DNA from: JAXMDC01 sp046349035
Lineage (GTDB): Bacteria; Pseudomonadota; Alphaproteobacteria; Rhizobiales; Kaistiaceae
Assembly (NCBI GenBank): GCA_046349035.1
Contig: JAXMDC010000002.1
Location: forward strand, 806,001 to 870,000
DNA length: 64,000 bases
Direction: 5' to 3'
Made by a program: the position numbers and the translations under genes
Shown here: positions 27,852 through 37,490 of the stretch, in pieces
How the letters are laid out: each line of letters starts with the position of its first letter
Position numbering within the stretch: the stretch's first letter is position 1
The notes under the pieces: generated by a model
What the model was told of the DNA's origin: nothing
Databases searched by the model: none
What the model saw: only the letters and a program-made list of their open reading frames with translations

Positions 27852-30128
27852 GTGACAACTGCGGCTGACACACCGACGATCGCCGCCGCGGCTCCCCCTC
27901 CGATGTCGGGGCAAGCCAGCGCCGATTCCCGGGTCATCCGTAGCCTCGGCTATGTAACGGTGGCCCTTGCCCTGGCGGCGGCGGCCGGAACCTTCCTCGT
28001 CCTGATGGGCCAAACGCCGCTCGTCCCCACCGAGGAGGTCGTTCGCTACGCACTAGCCGTCAACAGCGTCTTTGTCGGCCTGTTGGTGGTTGCCGTCGGC
28101 TGGGAGGCGGTCGGCCTTTACCAGGCGAGGCGCCGGGGCCGCGCCGGCGCACGCCTGCATATCCGCATCGTCGGCCTGTTCAGCATCGTCGCGGCGATCC
28201 CGGCGGTGCTGGTGGCGATCGTTGCCAGCGTCACCCTGCACAGTGGCCTCGACACCTGGTTTTCCTCGCGCACTCACGCCATCGTCGACAACTCGCTGCT
28301 GGTGGCCGACGGCTATGCCAAGGAACATGCCCGCGCCCTGGCCACCGACATTCTCGCCATCAAGCCCGATCTGGAGCGCGCCAAGCCGCTCTTCGATGCT
28401 GACCTCGGCGCCTTCCAGACCTTCGTCGACCGCGCCGCCGCCGCCCGCAGCGTCCTCGGTCTCTTCCTCATCCACGGCGACGGCGAGGCGATCGTCGGCG
28501 CCAACCTCGACGGCCGCCAGGAATTCCCCGGCGTTCCCGAGGAAACGCTGAAGCAGGCCGCCACCAACGGCGGCACGCCGCTGCTGATCGCCCCAGGCTC
28601 CACCAATCTCGTCGGCGGTGTCGTCCGCCTCGACAGCTACCCCGACACATTCCTCTATGTGATCCGGCAGATGGACCCGACGGTGGTCCGCTACATTCAG
28701 ATGATCACCGCCGGCGCCACCGAGTATCGCGACCTCGAGGGCATCCGATATGGCGTGCAGGTCGCCTTCGCCGTGCTCTATCTCGGCGTCTGCCTCATCG
28801 TGCTTCTCTCGGCGATCTGGCTCGGCATCGGCTTCGCCAACCGTCTGGTTGCCCCGATCCGCCGCCTGATCGATGCCGCCGACCAGGTGGCGCGCGGCAA
28901 TCTCGCCGTAGAGGTGCCGGCCCGTTCCGCCGATGGCGACGTCGGCTCGCTCTCCACCACCTTCAACAAGATGACCTCGCAACTACGCGGCCAGCGCAGC
29001 CAGCTGCTCGAGGCGAGCGAACAGATCGACCGTCGCCGCCGCTTCGGCGAAGCGGTTTTGGCCGGCGTCACCGCCGGCGTCATCGGCATCGACCCGGAGG
29101 GCCGCGTCACCATCGTCAACCGCATGGCGCTTCGCCTGCTCGGCAAGGGTGTCGACGCCGTGCTCGGCCACTCCGTCGAGGAGGCGGTACCGGAACTCGC
29201 CCCCGTCGTCGCCGCTGCCTTGGCCGATAGTCGCTCCGACCACCGCGGTCAGACGGTGATCAACCGCGGCGGCCGCGAGCGGACCATTAATGTGCGCGTC
29301 ACCACCGAGGGCGCCACGCCCGGCGAATACGGCTACGTCATCACCTTCGACGACATCACCGACCTCGTCACCGCACAGCGCAGTTCGGCCTGGGCCGACG
29401 TCGCCCGCCGCATCGCCCACGAGATCAAGAACCCGCTGACGCCGATCCAGCTCTCCGCCGAGCGGCTAAAGCGGAAGTTCGGTAAGGGCATCACCGAAGA
29501 CCGCGAGGTCTTCGATCAATGCACCGACACCATCATCCGCCAGGTCGGCGACATCGGCCGCATGGTGGACGAGTTCTCCTCTTTCGCCCGCATGCCGAAG
29601 CCGACCTTTCAGGCGGTGAACCTCGCCGAGCCGATCCGCAACGCCGTGTTCCTGATGCAGGTCGGAAGCCCCGACATCGACTTCGTCGTCGAGATGGAGC
29701 GACCCGAGGACCTGCAGGCCAAGGTCGATGTCGGCCTGATTTCCCAGGCGCTGACCAATCTCATGAAGAACGCCAGCGAAGCGATCGCCGCAGTGCCAGC
29801 GGCTCAGGCCACCGGCAAGGGCACGATCCGCGTGCTGGCTGCGGCTAAGGACGCGCAGATCGTCATCGACATTGTCGACAACGGCATCGGCCTGCCTGCC
29901 GAGAACCGCCACAAGCTGCTCGAGCCCTATGTCACGACGCGGGAAAAGGGCACCGGCCTTGGTCTTGCCATCGTCAAGAAGATCATCGAGGACCACGGCG
30001 GAAAACTCGATCTTCTGGACGCTCCGGCGGTCGCCTCCGGCGGCCGCGGGGCAATGGTGCGCATCGTCCTGCCCGCTGCGCCGGCCCAAGCGGCGGCCGA
30101 GCCGGTGGCAGCCGATGCGGTGGCTTGA
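27852..30128 (+). CDS. ntrY: Transmembrane sensor histidine kinase NtrY
   Basis: Membrane kinase of the NtrYX system, linked in alphaproteobacteria to nitrogen metabolism, redox and envelope control. It has 758 residues from a GTG start. Transmembrane helices near residues 37-57, 68-92, 100-122 and 295-320 enclose a periplasmic sensory loop. HAMP, PAS, HisKA (His in RIAHEIKNPLTPIQLS) and HATPase (DNGIGLPAENR, GTGLGLAIV) follow. A 154-base gap separates it from ntrC and contains no gene. I could not settle on a promoter there, although the heptamer ATGTTGC occurs twice in the gap. Confidence 0.95.
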   Translation: MTTAADTPTIAAAAPPPMSGQASADSRVIRSLGYVTVALALAAAAGTFLVLMGQTPLVPTEEVVRYALAVNSVFVGLLVVAVGWEAVGLYQARRRGRAGARLHIRIVGLFSIVAAIPAVLVAIVASVTLHSGLDTWFSSRTHAIVDNSLLVADGYAKEHARALATDILAIKPDLERAKPLFDADLGAFQTFVDRAAAARSVLGLFLIHGDGEAIVGANLDGRQEFPGVPEETLKQAATNGGTPLLIAPGSTNLVGGVVRLDSYPDTFLYVIRQMDPTVVRYIQMITAGATEYRDLEGIRYGVQVAFAVLYLGVCLIVLLSAIWLGIGFANRLVAPIRRLIDAADQVARGNLAVEVPARSADGDVGSLSTTFNKMTSQLRGQRSQLLEASEQIDRRRRFGEAVLAGVTAGVIGIDPEGRVTIVNRMALRLLGKGVDAVLGHSVEEAVPELAPVVAAALADSRSDHRGQTVINRGGRERTINVRVTTEGATPGEYGYVITFDDITDLVTAQRSSAWADVARRIAHEIKNPLTPIQLSAERLKRKFGKGITEDREVFDQCTDTIIRQVGDIGRMVDEFSSFARMPKPTFQAVNLAEPIRNAVFLMQVGSPDIDFVVEMERPEDLQAKVDVGLISQALTNLMKNASEAIAAVPAAQATGKGTIRVLAAAKDAQIVIDIVDNGIGLPAENRHKLLEPYVTTREKGTGLGLAIVKKIIEDHGGKLDLLDAPAVASGGRGAMVRIVLPAAPAQAAAEPVAADAVA

Positions 30129-30154
30129 AAAGCGTGAGGAGTGAGGCCTGAAGA

Positions 30155-31525
30155 ATGCCCTCTGATGTTTTGATTGTCGATGACGAGTCCGACATCCGCG
30201 AACTGGTAGCGGGGGTCCTGGGCGACGAAGGGCACGGCACGCGAACCGCCGCTGACGCCGATCAGGCCCTGTCGGAAATCGTCAAGCGGCGCCCGAGTCT
30301 CGTCTTTCTCGACATCTGGTTGCAGGGAAGCCGGCTCGACGGCCTCGCTTTGCTCGATGCGATCAAGGCCGATCACCCCGACTTGCCGGTGGTGATGATC
30401 TCCGGCCATGGCAACATCGAAACCGCCGTCTCGGCCATCAAGCGCGGCGCTTACGACTACATCGAGAAGCCGTTCAAGGCGGACCGGCTGCTGCTGGTCG
30501 CCGAGCGCGCCCTCGAAGCCTCCAAGCTCCGGCGCGAGGTGAAGGACCTCCGCGAGCGGAGCGTTGTCGGTCAGCAATTGGTCGGCCGCTCGTCCGCGAT
30601 CAACCATTTGCGCCAGACGGTCGAGAAGATCGCGCCGACCAACAGCCGGGTGATGATCTCCGGCCCCTCCGGCGCCGGCAAGGAACTCGTCGCCCGCATC
30701 ATTCATGAGCAGTCGTCGCGGGCGAGCGGCCCGTTCGTGGCCCTCAACGCCGCCACCATCACACCCGAGCGGATGGAGATCGAGCTTTTCGGCACCGAGG
30801 CGGAGAACGGGCAGGGGCGTCACATCGGCGCTCTGGAGGAGGCCCATGGCGGCACGCTTTTTCTCGACGAGATCGCTGACATGCCACGCGAAACGCAGAA
30901 CAAGATTCTGCGCGTTCTCGTCGATCAGACCTTCCAGCGCGTCGGCGGCGCCCAACGCGTGACCGTCGACGTCCGCGTCGTCTCTTCGACGGCCCGCGAC
31001 CTCGAGACCGAAATCGCCGAGGGTCGCTTCCGCGAAGACCTCTATCATCGGCTGCAGGTGGTGCCGCTGCGCGTGCCGGCGCTGGCCGAGCGGCGCGACG
31101 ACATCCCCGACCTCGTCGACCATTTCGTCGACGTGATCTCGCGACAATCCGGTCTCCCGGCGCGCAAGATCGCTCCGGACGCCATGGCCGTTCTGCAGGC
31201 ACACGACTGGCCGGGCAACGTCCGCCAGCTGCGCAACAACGTCGAGCGGCTGCTGATCCTCTCGCGCGGCGACCCGACACAGGAGATCACCGTCGACATG
31301 TTGCCGGCCGAGATCGGCGAGATGCTGCCGGCGACTCCCGGCCGCGGCGGCGGGGAACATCTGATGTCGCTGCCGCTCCGCGATGCCCGCGAGGTCTTCG
31401 AGCGGGATTATCTGGCGGCGCAGGTTGCTCGCTTCGGCGGCAACATCTCCCGCACCGCCGAGTTTGTCGGCATGGAGCGTTCGGCCCTGCACCGAAAGCT
31501 GAAGTCGCTCGGCGTCGGCGGCTAG
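30155..31525 (+). CDS. ntrX: Response regulator NtrX
   Basis: Partner of NtrY. The 456-residue protein has a receiver domain with phospho-acceptor Asp53 (FLDIWLQG), an AAA+ domain (Walker A-like GPSGAGKE, Walker B GGTLFLDEIADM) and a C-terminal Fis-type helix-turn-helix (FVGMERSALHRKL). The sigma-54-contacting GAFTGA loop is absent: the corresponding stretch reads GTEAENGQGRHIGALEEA. This is known for alphaproteobacterial NtrX and implies regulation without classic sigma-54 activation. It follows ntrY by 26 bases. Confidence 0.95.
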   Translation: MPSDVLIVDDESDIRELVAGVLGDEGHGTRTAADADQALSEIVKRRPSLVFLDIWLQGSRLDGLALLDAIKADHPDLPVVMISGHGNIETAVSAIKRGAYDYIEKPFKADRLLLVAERALEASKLRREVKDLRERSVVGQQLVGRSSAINHLRQTVEKIAPTNSRVMISGPSGAGKELVARIIHEQSSRASGPFVALNAATITPERMEIELFGTEAENGQGRHIGALEEAHGGTLFLDEIADMPRETQNKILRVLVDQTFQRVGGAQRVTVDVRVVSSTARDLETEIAEGRFREDLYHRLQVVPLRVPALAERRDDIPDLVDHFVDVISRQSGLPARKIAPDAMAVLQAHDWPGNVRQLRNNVERLLILSRGDPTQEITVDMLPAEIGEMLPATPGRGGGEHLMSLPLRDAREVFERDYLAAQVARFGGNISRTAEFVGMERSALHRKLKSLGVGG

Positions 31526-31526
31526 C

Positions 31527-32402
31527 ATGCCGCGGATCGTCTATGTCGACGGCCGCTACCTGGCGCACGGCGAAGCCGCATTGCCGGTCGAGGACAGGGC
31601 GACGCAATTCGCCGACGCCGTCTACGAGGTCTGCGAGGTCCGCGACGGGCGGCTGATCGATGAGAGCGGGCATATGGCACGGCTCTCCCGCTCGCTCGCC
31701 GAGCTGCGGATCGCGGCACCGATGCCGAACGGCGCCCTCGGCGTCGTCATGCGCGAGGTGGTGCGGCGCAATCGCGTCCGCGACGGACTCGTCTATCTCC
31801 AGGTGAGCCGCGGCAGCGCTCCGCGCAACCACGCTTTCCCGAGCCCGGCGGTGCGGCCCTCGCTCACCGTCACTGCCAAGCCGATCGACCCCGCCCAGAG
31901 CGACGCCCGCGCCGAGGCAGGTGTGTCGGTCATCACCGTCCCTGACAATCGCTGGCAGCGAGTCGACATCAAGACCACCTCGCTGTTGCCCAACGTGCTC
32001 GCCAAGCAGACGGCTCGCGAGGCAGGTGCCTTCGAGGCTTGGTTCGTCGACGCCGACGGCCGCGTCACCGAAGGCTCCTCGTCGAATGCCTGGATCGTCA
32101 CTGCCGATGGCGACATCGTGACCCCTCCAGCAGACACCGGCGTCCTGCGGGGGGTCACACGCACTGGCATTCTCGCCCTGGCCGGGAAACTCGGTCGCCG
32201 CGTCACCGAGCGCCGTTTCACCGTCGCCGAGGCCCAAGCCGCTCGCGAGGCGTTCCTCTCTTCGGCAACCACCATCGTCATGCCGATCGTCGCCATCGAC
32301 GGCCGCCCGGTCGGCAACGGCGCCCCCGGCAGCACGACGCTGGAGCTCCGCCGCCTCTATCATCAGCACGCTGAGCGTGCGCCGTTATGGGCAAGGGGCT
32401 AG
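31527..32402 (+). CDS. dat: D-amino-acid transaminase-like PLP (class IV) aminotransferase
   Basis: A 291-residue fold-type IV aminotransferase. The PLP Lys lies in the DIKTTSLLPNVLAK motif, and the cofactor-binding TEGSSSNAW with its Glu is intact. The N-terminus IVYVDGRYLAHGEAALPVEDRA is typical of D-alanine transaminase and its relatives. It would supply D-glutamate or D-alanine for peptidoglycan, but the branched-chain/D-amino-acid subfamilies are hard to separate by eye. It starts one base after the ntrX stop, the conserved ntrX-dat-hfq order. Confidence 0.87.
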   Translation: MPRIVYVDGRYLAHGEAALPVEDRATQFADAVYEVCEVRDGRLIDESGHMARLSRSLAELRIAAPMPNGALGVVMREVVRRNRVRDGLVYLQVSRGSAPRNHAFPSPAVRPSLTVTAKPIDPAQSDARAEAGVSVITVPDNRWQRVDIKTTSLLPNVLAKQTAREAGAFEAWFVDADGRVTEGSSSNAWIVTADGDIVTPPADTGVLRGVTRTGILALAGKLGRRVTERRFTVAEAQAAREAFLSSATTIVMPIVAIDGRPVGNGAPGSTTLELRRLYHQHAERAPLWARG

Positions 32403-32652
32403 TGCGCAAGCTTATGTGATGCGCCGCGAGGCAAAGTGATCGCACGCGCCCCGCGCCGATGATGACGCGCCGCGTGAATTTGGGCAGACTCCCGCGGCAC
32501 ATGGGGGTCTCATATTCGACACGACAAATCGCTAGCACGGCGCGGTGGATCTGGGCCGCAGGTCTGATCGAAAGGCGCAGAAGAATCCCGCCAAGACGTA
32601 ACCGACGCGAAGAAGATTTATCCGAACCAAGCTAAACAACGAGAAGAAGACT

Positions 32653-32928
32653 ATGGCGGAAAAGACGCAGAATCTTCAAGACGCCTTCCTCAACCACGTC
32701 AGAAAGAACAAAGCCCCGCTGACGATATTCCTGGTCAACGGCGTGAAGTTGCAGGGCATTGTCACTTGGTTCGATAATTTCTGCCTTCTGCTGCGCCGCG
32801 ACGGTCATTCCCAGCTCGTCTACAAGCACGCCATTTCGACCATCATGCCGGGCACGCCGCTGCAGCTCTTCGAGGGCGACGACTTCCTCGACAAGGAGGT
32901 CGCGGCCGGGAGCCCAGTCGCCGGTTGA
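32653..32928 (+). CDS. hfq: RNA chaperone Hfq
   Basis: Hexameric Sm-like protein that pairs small RNAs with mRNAs. The 91-residue protein has Sm1 (PLTIFLVNGVKLQGIVTWFD) and Sm2 (YKHAISTIMP), with the U-binding Gln and the YKHA motif. The tail is short and acidic. GAGAAGAAG precedes the ATG. The 250-base gap upstream (32403-32652) holds no gene; it turns A-rich just before hfq and probably carries the promoter, but no clear -35/-10 pair stands out. Confidence 0.97.
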   Translation: MAEKTQNLQDAFLNHVRKNKAPLTIFLVNGVKLQGIVTWFDNFCLLLRRDGHSQLVYKHAISTIMPGTPLQLFEGDDFLDKEVAAGSPVAG

Positions 32929-34256
32929 GCGCCAGCGGGCAGGGCCCTTCCGGCCCCAGCGAGACCGCCGCCAAGCCCCAAAAAGCGCTGGTCCTAGTGC
33001 CTTTGTTGCGTCGCCGGCAGGCCGCTGGCAGTGCTCCCTCGCGCGCCGTGGAGGGCAAGGTCGCCGAGGCCAAGGCGCTCGCCGAAGCCATCGATCTCGA
33101 CGTCGTCGGCGCCCAGTCGGTGCCGCTCGCCGCGTTTCATCCCGGAACGCTGTTCGGCTCGGGCAAGGTCGAGGAGATCGCCCGACAGGTCGAACTGACC
33201 GGATCGGGGCTGGTGGTGATCGACCATGCGGTGTCGCCGATCCAGCAGCGCAACCTCGAAAAGGCCTGGAAAACCAAGGTTATAGACCGCACGGGGCTGA
33301 TCCTGGAGATCTTCGGGGAGCGCGCCCAGACGCGCGAAGGGCGCCTTCAGGTGGAGCTTGCGCACCTGACCTACCAGCGCGGCCGCCTGGTGCGCAGCTG
33401 GACCCATCTCGAGCGGCAGCGCGGCGGCTTCGGCTTCCTCGGCGGCCCCGGCGAAACTCAGATCGAGGCCGACCGGCGATTGATCCAGGAGCGCATCGAC
33501 CGCATCGAGAAGGAACTCGACTCGGTGGTTCGCACCCGCCGCTTGCAGCGGGCAAACCGTCGCCGCTCCGACCTGCCGGTGGTGGCGCTGGTCGGCTACA
33601 CCAATGCCGGCAAGACGACGCTGTTCAACGCGCTCACCCGCTCCGCGCAGTTCGCCAAGGACCAGCTCTTCGCCACCCTCGATCCGGCGATGCGGCGCCT
33701 CCGCCTGCCGCAAGGCGTCGAGATCGTCCTCTCCGACACCGTCGGCTTTGTCGCCGATCTGCCGACCGATCTCGTCGCCGCCTTCCGCGCGACGCTTGAG
33801 GAGGTGGTCGAGGCCGACCTCGTTCTTCACGTCCGCGACATCGCCCACCCCGAGACCACCGTCCAGGCCGCGGACGTCGCCAACGTCCTCGGTCAACTCG
33901 GCGTCGCCGCCGACAAGGTGCTGGAGGTGTGGAACAAGGCTGACCTTCTCCGCGAAGCCGCACCTGCGGCCGCCATCTCCGGCGCTGGCGGACCGATCTC
34001 CATCTCGGCGCTTCGAGGGGAGGGGCTCGACGCCCTTCTCGTGGCGATCGAGCGCCGCCTCACCGAAGCCCACAGCATCTTCGAGGTCCGCCTCGCCCCC
34101 GATGAAGTCGCTGCCGCCCACCGCCTTTACGACTTCGGCGAAGTCCTCGACCGGCGCGAAGGGCCGGATGGCTTGGTGGCGATCGTCCGCATCGCCCCGC
34201 GTCACCTGGCGCCCTTCCAGCAGCAATTCCCCAACGCCGAACGGCGAGCGAACTAG
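32925..34256 (+). CDS. hflX: GTPase HflX
   Basis: Ribosome-associated GTPase that splits stalled 70S ribosomes under stress. It has 443 residues: an HflX N-terminal domain (FHPGTLFGSGKVEEI, FDRTGLILEIFGERA-like segment), a linker with GPGETQIEADRR, then the G domain (Walker A GYTNAGKTTLFN, DTVGFV, NKADLL). The start is TTG at 32925 overlapping the hfq stop as TTGA, so the two are coupled. The hfq-hflX pairing is widely conserved. Confidence 0.96.
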   Translation: MSASGQGPSGPSETAAKPQKALVLVPLLRRRQAAGSAPSRAVEGKVAEAKALAEAIDLDVVGAQSVPLAAFHPGTLFGSGKVEEIARQVELTGSGLVVIDHAVSPIQQRNLEKAWKTKVIDRTGLILEIFGERAQTREGRLQVELAHLTYQRGRLVRSWTHLERQRGGFGFLGGPGETQIEADRRLIQERIDRIEKELDSVVRTRRLQRANRRRSDLPVVALVGYTNAGKTTLFNALTRSAQFAKDQLFATLDPAMRRLRLPQGVEIVLSDTVGFVADLPTDLVAAFRATLEEVVEADLVLHVRDIAHPETTVQAADVANVLGQLGVAADKVLEVWNKADLLREAAPAAAISGAGGPISISALRGEGLDALLVAIERRLTEAHSIFEVRLAPDEVAAAHRLYDFGEVLDRREGPDGLVAIVRIAPRHLAPFQQQFPNAERRAN

Positions 34257-34276
34257 CGCCATCCGGAGGCGACTGC

Positions 34277-34882
34277 ATGATCGAGCGACCAGTCCTTTTG
34301 GCGCTTGCCGCCGCACTCGGCTGGGCGTCCCCCGCGCTCGCCTGCGCCTGCTGCGCCGACACCGGCGAACGCGTCGAGACCCGCGCCGCCTTCACCTCCG
34401 GCCAGCGCGAACAATTTCTCGCCGTGCGCTACGCGCCGGCGGCCGACCTCTACGCCAACGAGGCCTTCCCCCAGAACGTTCGCGGCATCGCCACGCCGAT
34501 AGAGACGCCCTATCGCCTCCGCGTCACCGTCGCCTCGTCTCGCCTCCGCTTCGATCTCATCGACAGCGCGGGGAAGGGCGGTGCGATCGTCCTGCCGCTG
34601 CCGCGCCAGCTGGAGCGCTTCGCCGTCGATCTCCGCGACGAACCGAAAGGAGGCCTCGGCCCCGCGCTTTATCACGAATGGCGCGTCACCGGCCCCGCCG
34701 AACTCAGCGGCATCTTCGCCGCCCGCGCCAAGCGCGCCACCGCGCGGCTTATCCTCCAGGGCCGGGGCAACCGCTGCACCGATGCCCGCGACCTCGCCAG
34801 TTGGTCGCTGATTGTGAGCGGCCCCGGCGTGGCTTTCACACTCCTCGGCGAACTCGGCGCGGAGGACTCAACCGCCCGCTAA
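34277..34882 (+). CDS. Hypothetical exported protein with N-terminal Cys cluster, 201 aa
   Basis: I do not recognise the family. A signal peptide (about residues 1-22, PVLLALAAALGWASPALA) is followed at once by CACCADTGERVE, placing three Cys at or next to the predicted mature N-terminus. That arrangement could bind metal or a cofactor, or be lipid-modified, but no classical lipobox is clear. The rest is mostly beta-like with no membrane helix, and one more Cys occurs in GRGNRCTDARD. It starts 20 bases after hflX on the same strand, and its TAA overlaps the stop of convergent mazG. Confidence 0.65.
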   Translation: MIERPVLLALAAALGWASPALACACCADTGERVETRAAFTSGQREQFLAVRYAPAADLYANEAFPQNVRGIATPIETPYRLRVTVASSRLRFDLIDSAGKGGAIVLPLPRQLERFAVDLRDEPKGGLGPALYHEWRVTGPAELSGIFAARAKRATARLILQGRGNRCTDARDLASWSLIVSGPGVAFTLLGELGAEDSTAR

Positions 34883-35691
34883 CCGGCCTCGTTCGCCTTG
34901 GCCGCCTGCCACAGCGCCTCCATCTCCGCGAGGTCGGATTCGCCCGGCGACCGTCCCTGAGCCGCAAGCGCCCGTTCGATGTGCGCAAAGCGCCGCTCGA
35001 ACTTCGCATTCGCCGATCGCAGCGCCGCCTCGGGATCGACCTCGAGATGACGCGCCAGATTGGCCACTGCAAACAGGATGTCGCCGATCTCCTCTCCAAG
35101 CCGCTCCCGGCTCCCCGTAACGAGTTCGGCTTCCGCCTCCGTCACTTCCTCGCGGATCTTGGCGATGACTGCGCGAGGATCGTTCCAGTCGAAGCCGACC
35201 TTCCCGGCGAGGCGCTGCAGCTTCACTGCGCGCGTCAAGCCCGGCAACGCCATCGGCACCCCAGCCAACACACCCGCCGGTGCCGCACCCGCCGCCTTGC
35301 GCTCCTCCGCCTTCATCGCATCCCAGGACGGGCCTCGACCGCCGCGCTGGGCCTTCTCGCCAAACACATGCGGGTGACGCCGGATCATCTTGGCGGTGAT
35401 CGCCATCACCACATCGCCGAACGCAAATGCTCCCACTTCCTCCGCCAACCGCGCGTGATAGGCGACCTGGAGGAGGAGGTCCCCGAGTTCGTCCTCGAGC
35501 GCCGTCAGATCGCCGCGCTGGATCGCGTCGGCAACTTCATAGGCTTCCTCGATCGTGTAAGGCGCAATCGTCGCGAACGTCTGTTCCTTGTCCCACGGAC
35601 AGCCGCTGACCGGATCGCGAAGCGCCGCCATGATCTCGATGAGACGCGCGATGTCGGCGGAAGGTGCGATGTCCTGCGGAGGCTTGGTCAT
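34879..35691 (-). CDS. mazG: Nucleoside triphosphate pyrophosphohydrolase MazG
   Basis: Hydrolyses NTPs and dNTPs to the monophosphates, cleaning the nucleotide pool. ATG at 35691 gives a normal 270-residue two-domain protein, with CPWDKEQTFATIAPYTIEEAYE and the metal-binding acidic helices EDELGDLLLQVAYHARLAEE in the first MazG domain, repeated as GEEIGDILFAVANLAR in the second. An in-frame extension to 35829 is unlikely. An A/T-rich stretch at about 35836-35851 upstream may be its promoter. Confidence 0.95.
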   Translation of the reverse strand: MTKPPQDIAPSADIARLIEIMAALRDPVSGCPWDKEQTFATIAPYTIEEAYEVADAIQRGDLTALEDELGDLLLQVAYHARLAEEVGAFAFGDVVMAITAKMIRRHPHVFGEKAQRGGRGPSWDAMKAEERKAAGAAPAGVLAGVPMALPGLTRAVKLQRLAGKVGFDWNDPRAVIAKIREEVTEAEAELVTGSRERLGEEIGDILFAVANLARHLEVDPEAALRSANAKFERRFAHIERALAAQGRSPGESDLAEMEALWQAAKANEAG

Positions 35692-35835
35692 GGGAGTCCG
35701 GTGATCGAGGGCGGGCGAGCGGTGCGCTGCAACGACCGTCTTACCACGCAGCGGCCGCCGGCCCGACGCACCCGCCGAACTTGCCAACCGATCCGCCGGC
35801 TCGCCCCGACCCCGCGCCCACACAGGCATTTCGCA

Positions 35836-35851
35836 TAAGATATATTATGGA
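35836..35851 (-). promoter_or_regulatory. A/T-rich putative promoter element upstream of mazG
   Basis: ATAAGATATATTATGG at 35836-35851 is the most A/T-rich stretch in this part of the window. It contains TATA/ATAAT-like hexamers on the minus strand about 145 bases before the mazG ATG. No convincing -35 box is paired with it, so this is a weak call. The surrounding gap 35692-35877 shows no gene. Confidence 0.22.
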
Positions 35852-35877
35852 ACTGACATCCTAGAGAATCGAGGCGA

Positions 35878-36699
35878 TCAGCCGTCCGGCAATTCGACCG
35901 TCAACCCGTCGAAGCCCGGCTCGATCCCCGCCGGCAGAGTGCGCGTGAGATCGCTGAAGTCGATCTCAGCATGCATGTGCGTCAGGATCGTCCGCCGTGG
36001 CGCCAGGCGCTGCGCCCAGGCCACCGCCTGCTCGACCGTGAAGTGACTGGGATGCGGACGGCGGCGCAGCGCATCGACGATCCACACATCGAGCCCGTCG
36101 AGATACGCCAGGCTCTGGTCCGGCAGCGCGCTGACGTCGCACGAATATGCGAGGCCGCCGACGCGCAGCCCGAGCGAACTGATGTCGCCATGCGCCTGAC
36201 GGAACGGCCGCACAGCGATGCGTCCACCCGGCCCGTCCACCGCGAACGGCTCGTACGCGGCGATGCGATGCCGTTTCACGATCGGCGGATAGAAACTTCC
36301 CGGTGGCGCGCTGAAGCAATAGCCGAACGCCTGGTCGAGCCGCGCCTGCGTTGCGTCGTCGCTATAGACGTCGACCAGCTTCCCGTTGCCGTGCCAGAAC
36401 CCGCGCAGGTCGTCGATGCCATGAACATGGTCGGCGTGCGCGTGGGTGTAGACGACGCCGTCGAGCGCCGCGATGCGACCGAGCCCGGTCAGCTGCTCGC
36501 GGATGTCCGGCGGCGTATCGACCAGCAGTCGGGTAGGGCGCTCGCCACCCTGCTGCCAACGCTCGATCAACAGGCTGCAGCGCGTGCGGCGGTTCTTCGG
36601 TTCGCTCGGGTCGCAGGCACCCCAGTCGCCGTCGATGCGCGGTACCCCCGGCGAAGCCCCGCACCCCAAAATGGTAAATTTCAGTCGGCCGTTGGCCAT
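35878..36699 (-). CDS. MBL-fold metallo-hydrolase (PhnP-like)
   Basis: A 273-residue metallo-beta-lactamase-fold hydrolase. The metal motif HAHADHVHGIDDLRG is intact. FTILGCGASPGVPRIDGDWGACDP at the start resembles PhnP-type phosphodiesterases and their relatives, and the late LTHMHAEIDF adds a final His. It sits three bases behind tatD, a very conserved metG-tatD-MBL arrangement; the substrate of this conserved member is not established. The protein is cytoplasmic with no signal peptide. Confidence 0.88.
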   Translation of the reverse strand: MANGRLKFTILGCGASPGVPRIDGDWGACDPSEPKNRRTRCSLLIERWQQGGERPTRLLVDTPPDIREQLTGLGRIAALDGVVYTHAHADHVHGIDDLRGFWHGNGKLVDVYSDDATQARLDQAFGYCFSAPPGSFYPPIVKRHRIAAYEPFAVDGPGGRIAVRPFRQAHGDISSLGLRVGGLAYSCDVSALPDQSLAYLDGLDVWIVDALRRRPHPSHFTVEQAVAWAQRLAPRRTILTHMHAEIDFSDLTRTLPAGIEPGFDGLTVELPDG

Positions 36700-36702
36700 C
36701 GC

Positions 36703-37482
36703 TCAGGGCGCCGCGATTTTGGAAAAAAGGCGGAGGAAGTTTTCGGTCGTTCGCTTGGCGATCTCGTCGACCGAGACGCCTTTGACCGACGCCAGCACCG
36801 CCGCAGTGTCGGCGACGAAAGCCGGTTCGTTGCGCTTGCCGCGATGCGGCATCGGCGCGAGGTACGGCGCGTCGGTCTCGACCAGCAGTCGATCAAGCGG
36901 CACATCGCGCGCCACCGCCCGGATTGCCTCCGCGCTCTTGAAGGTGAGGATGCCAGAGAACGAGACGGTGAGCCCGAGAGCGAGCCCGGTCATCGCCAGT
37001 GCCCGACCCGACGAGAAGCAATGGAGAATCGCCGGAAAAGCCCCCTTCCCCATTTCCTCAGTCAGCACCGCCGCCATATCGTCGTCGGCTTCCCGCGAAT
37101 GGATGATCAACGGCAACCCCGACACCCGCGCCGCAGCGATGTGCGCCACCAGTCCCTCGCGCTGTGCCTCCGGCGTCGAGAACTTGTAGTGATAGTCGAG
37201 CCCCGCTTCGCCGATGCCGACCACCTTCGGGTGTTCGGCCAGCGCCAGAAGCTCATCGCTGCCGATGCCGCGCTCTTCGTCGGCGCTATGCGGATGCGTG
37301 CCGATCGAGGCATAGACATCCGGATGCTTGTCGACGATCGCCGCGAGCTTGGCGAACCGCCGGATGCGCGTCGAGATGGTCAGAAAGCGGGCAACGCCCC
37401 GCGCCCGCGCCCGCTCTAGAACCGCATCCCGATCGGCGTCGAAATCGGCGAAGTCGAGATGGCAGTGGCTGTCGACAAGCAT
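36703..37482 (-). CDS. tatD: TatD-family metal-dependent hydrolase (DNase)
   Basis: A TIM-barrel metal hydrolase; TatD proteins act as 3'-5' exonucleases on single-stranded DNA and RNA. ATG at 37482 gives MLVDSHCHLDFADFDADRD, the standard N-terminus, and 259 residues. Further ligands lie in GEAGLDYHY, LIIHSREADDD, ILHCFSSG and VETDAPYLAPMPHRGKRNEP. The gene lies between the cation efflux gene and the MBL hydrolase, all on one strand. Confidence 0.94.
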   Translation of the reverse strand: MLVDSHCHLDFADFDADRDAVLERARARGVARFLTISTRIRRFAKLAAIVDKHPDVYASIGTHPHSADEERGIGSDELLALAEHPKVVGIGEAGLDYHYKFSTPEAQREGLVAHIAAARVSGLPLIIHSREADDDMAAVLTEEMGKGAFPAILHCFSSGRALAMTGLALGLTVSFSGILTFKSAEAIRAVARDVPLDRLLVETDAPYLAPMPHRGKRNEPAFVADTAAVLASVKGVSVDEIAKRTTENFLRLFSKIAAP

Positions 37483-37490
37483 GGCGAACG

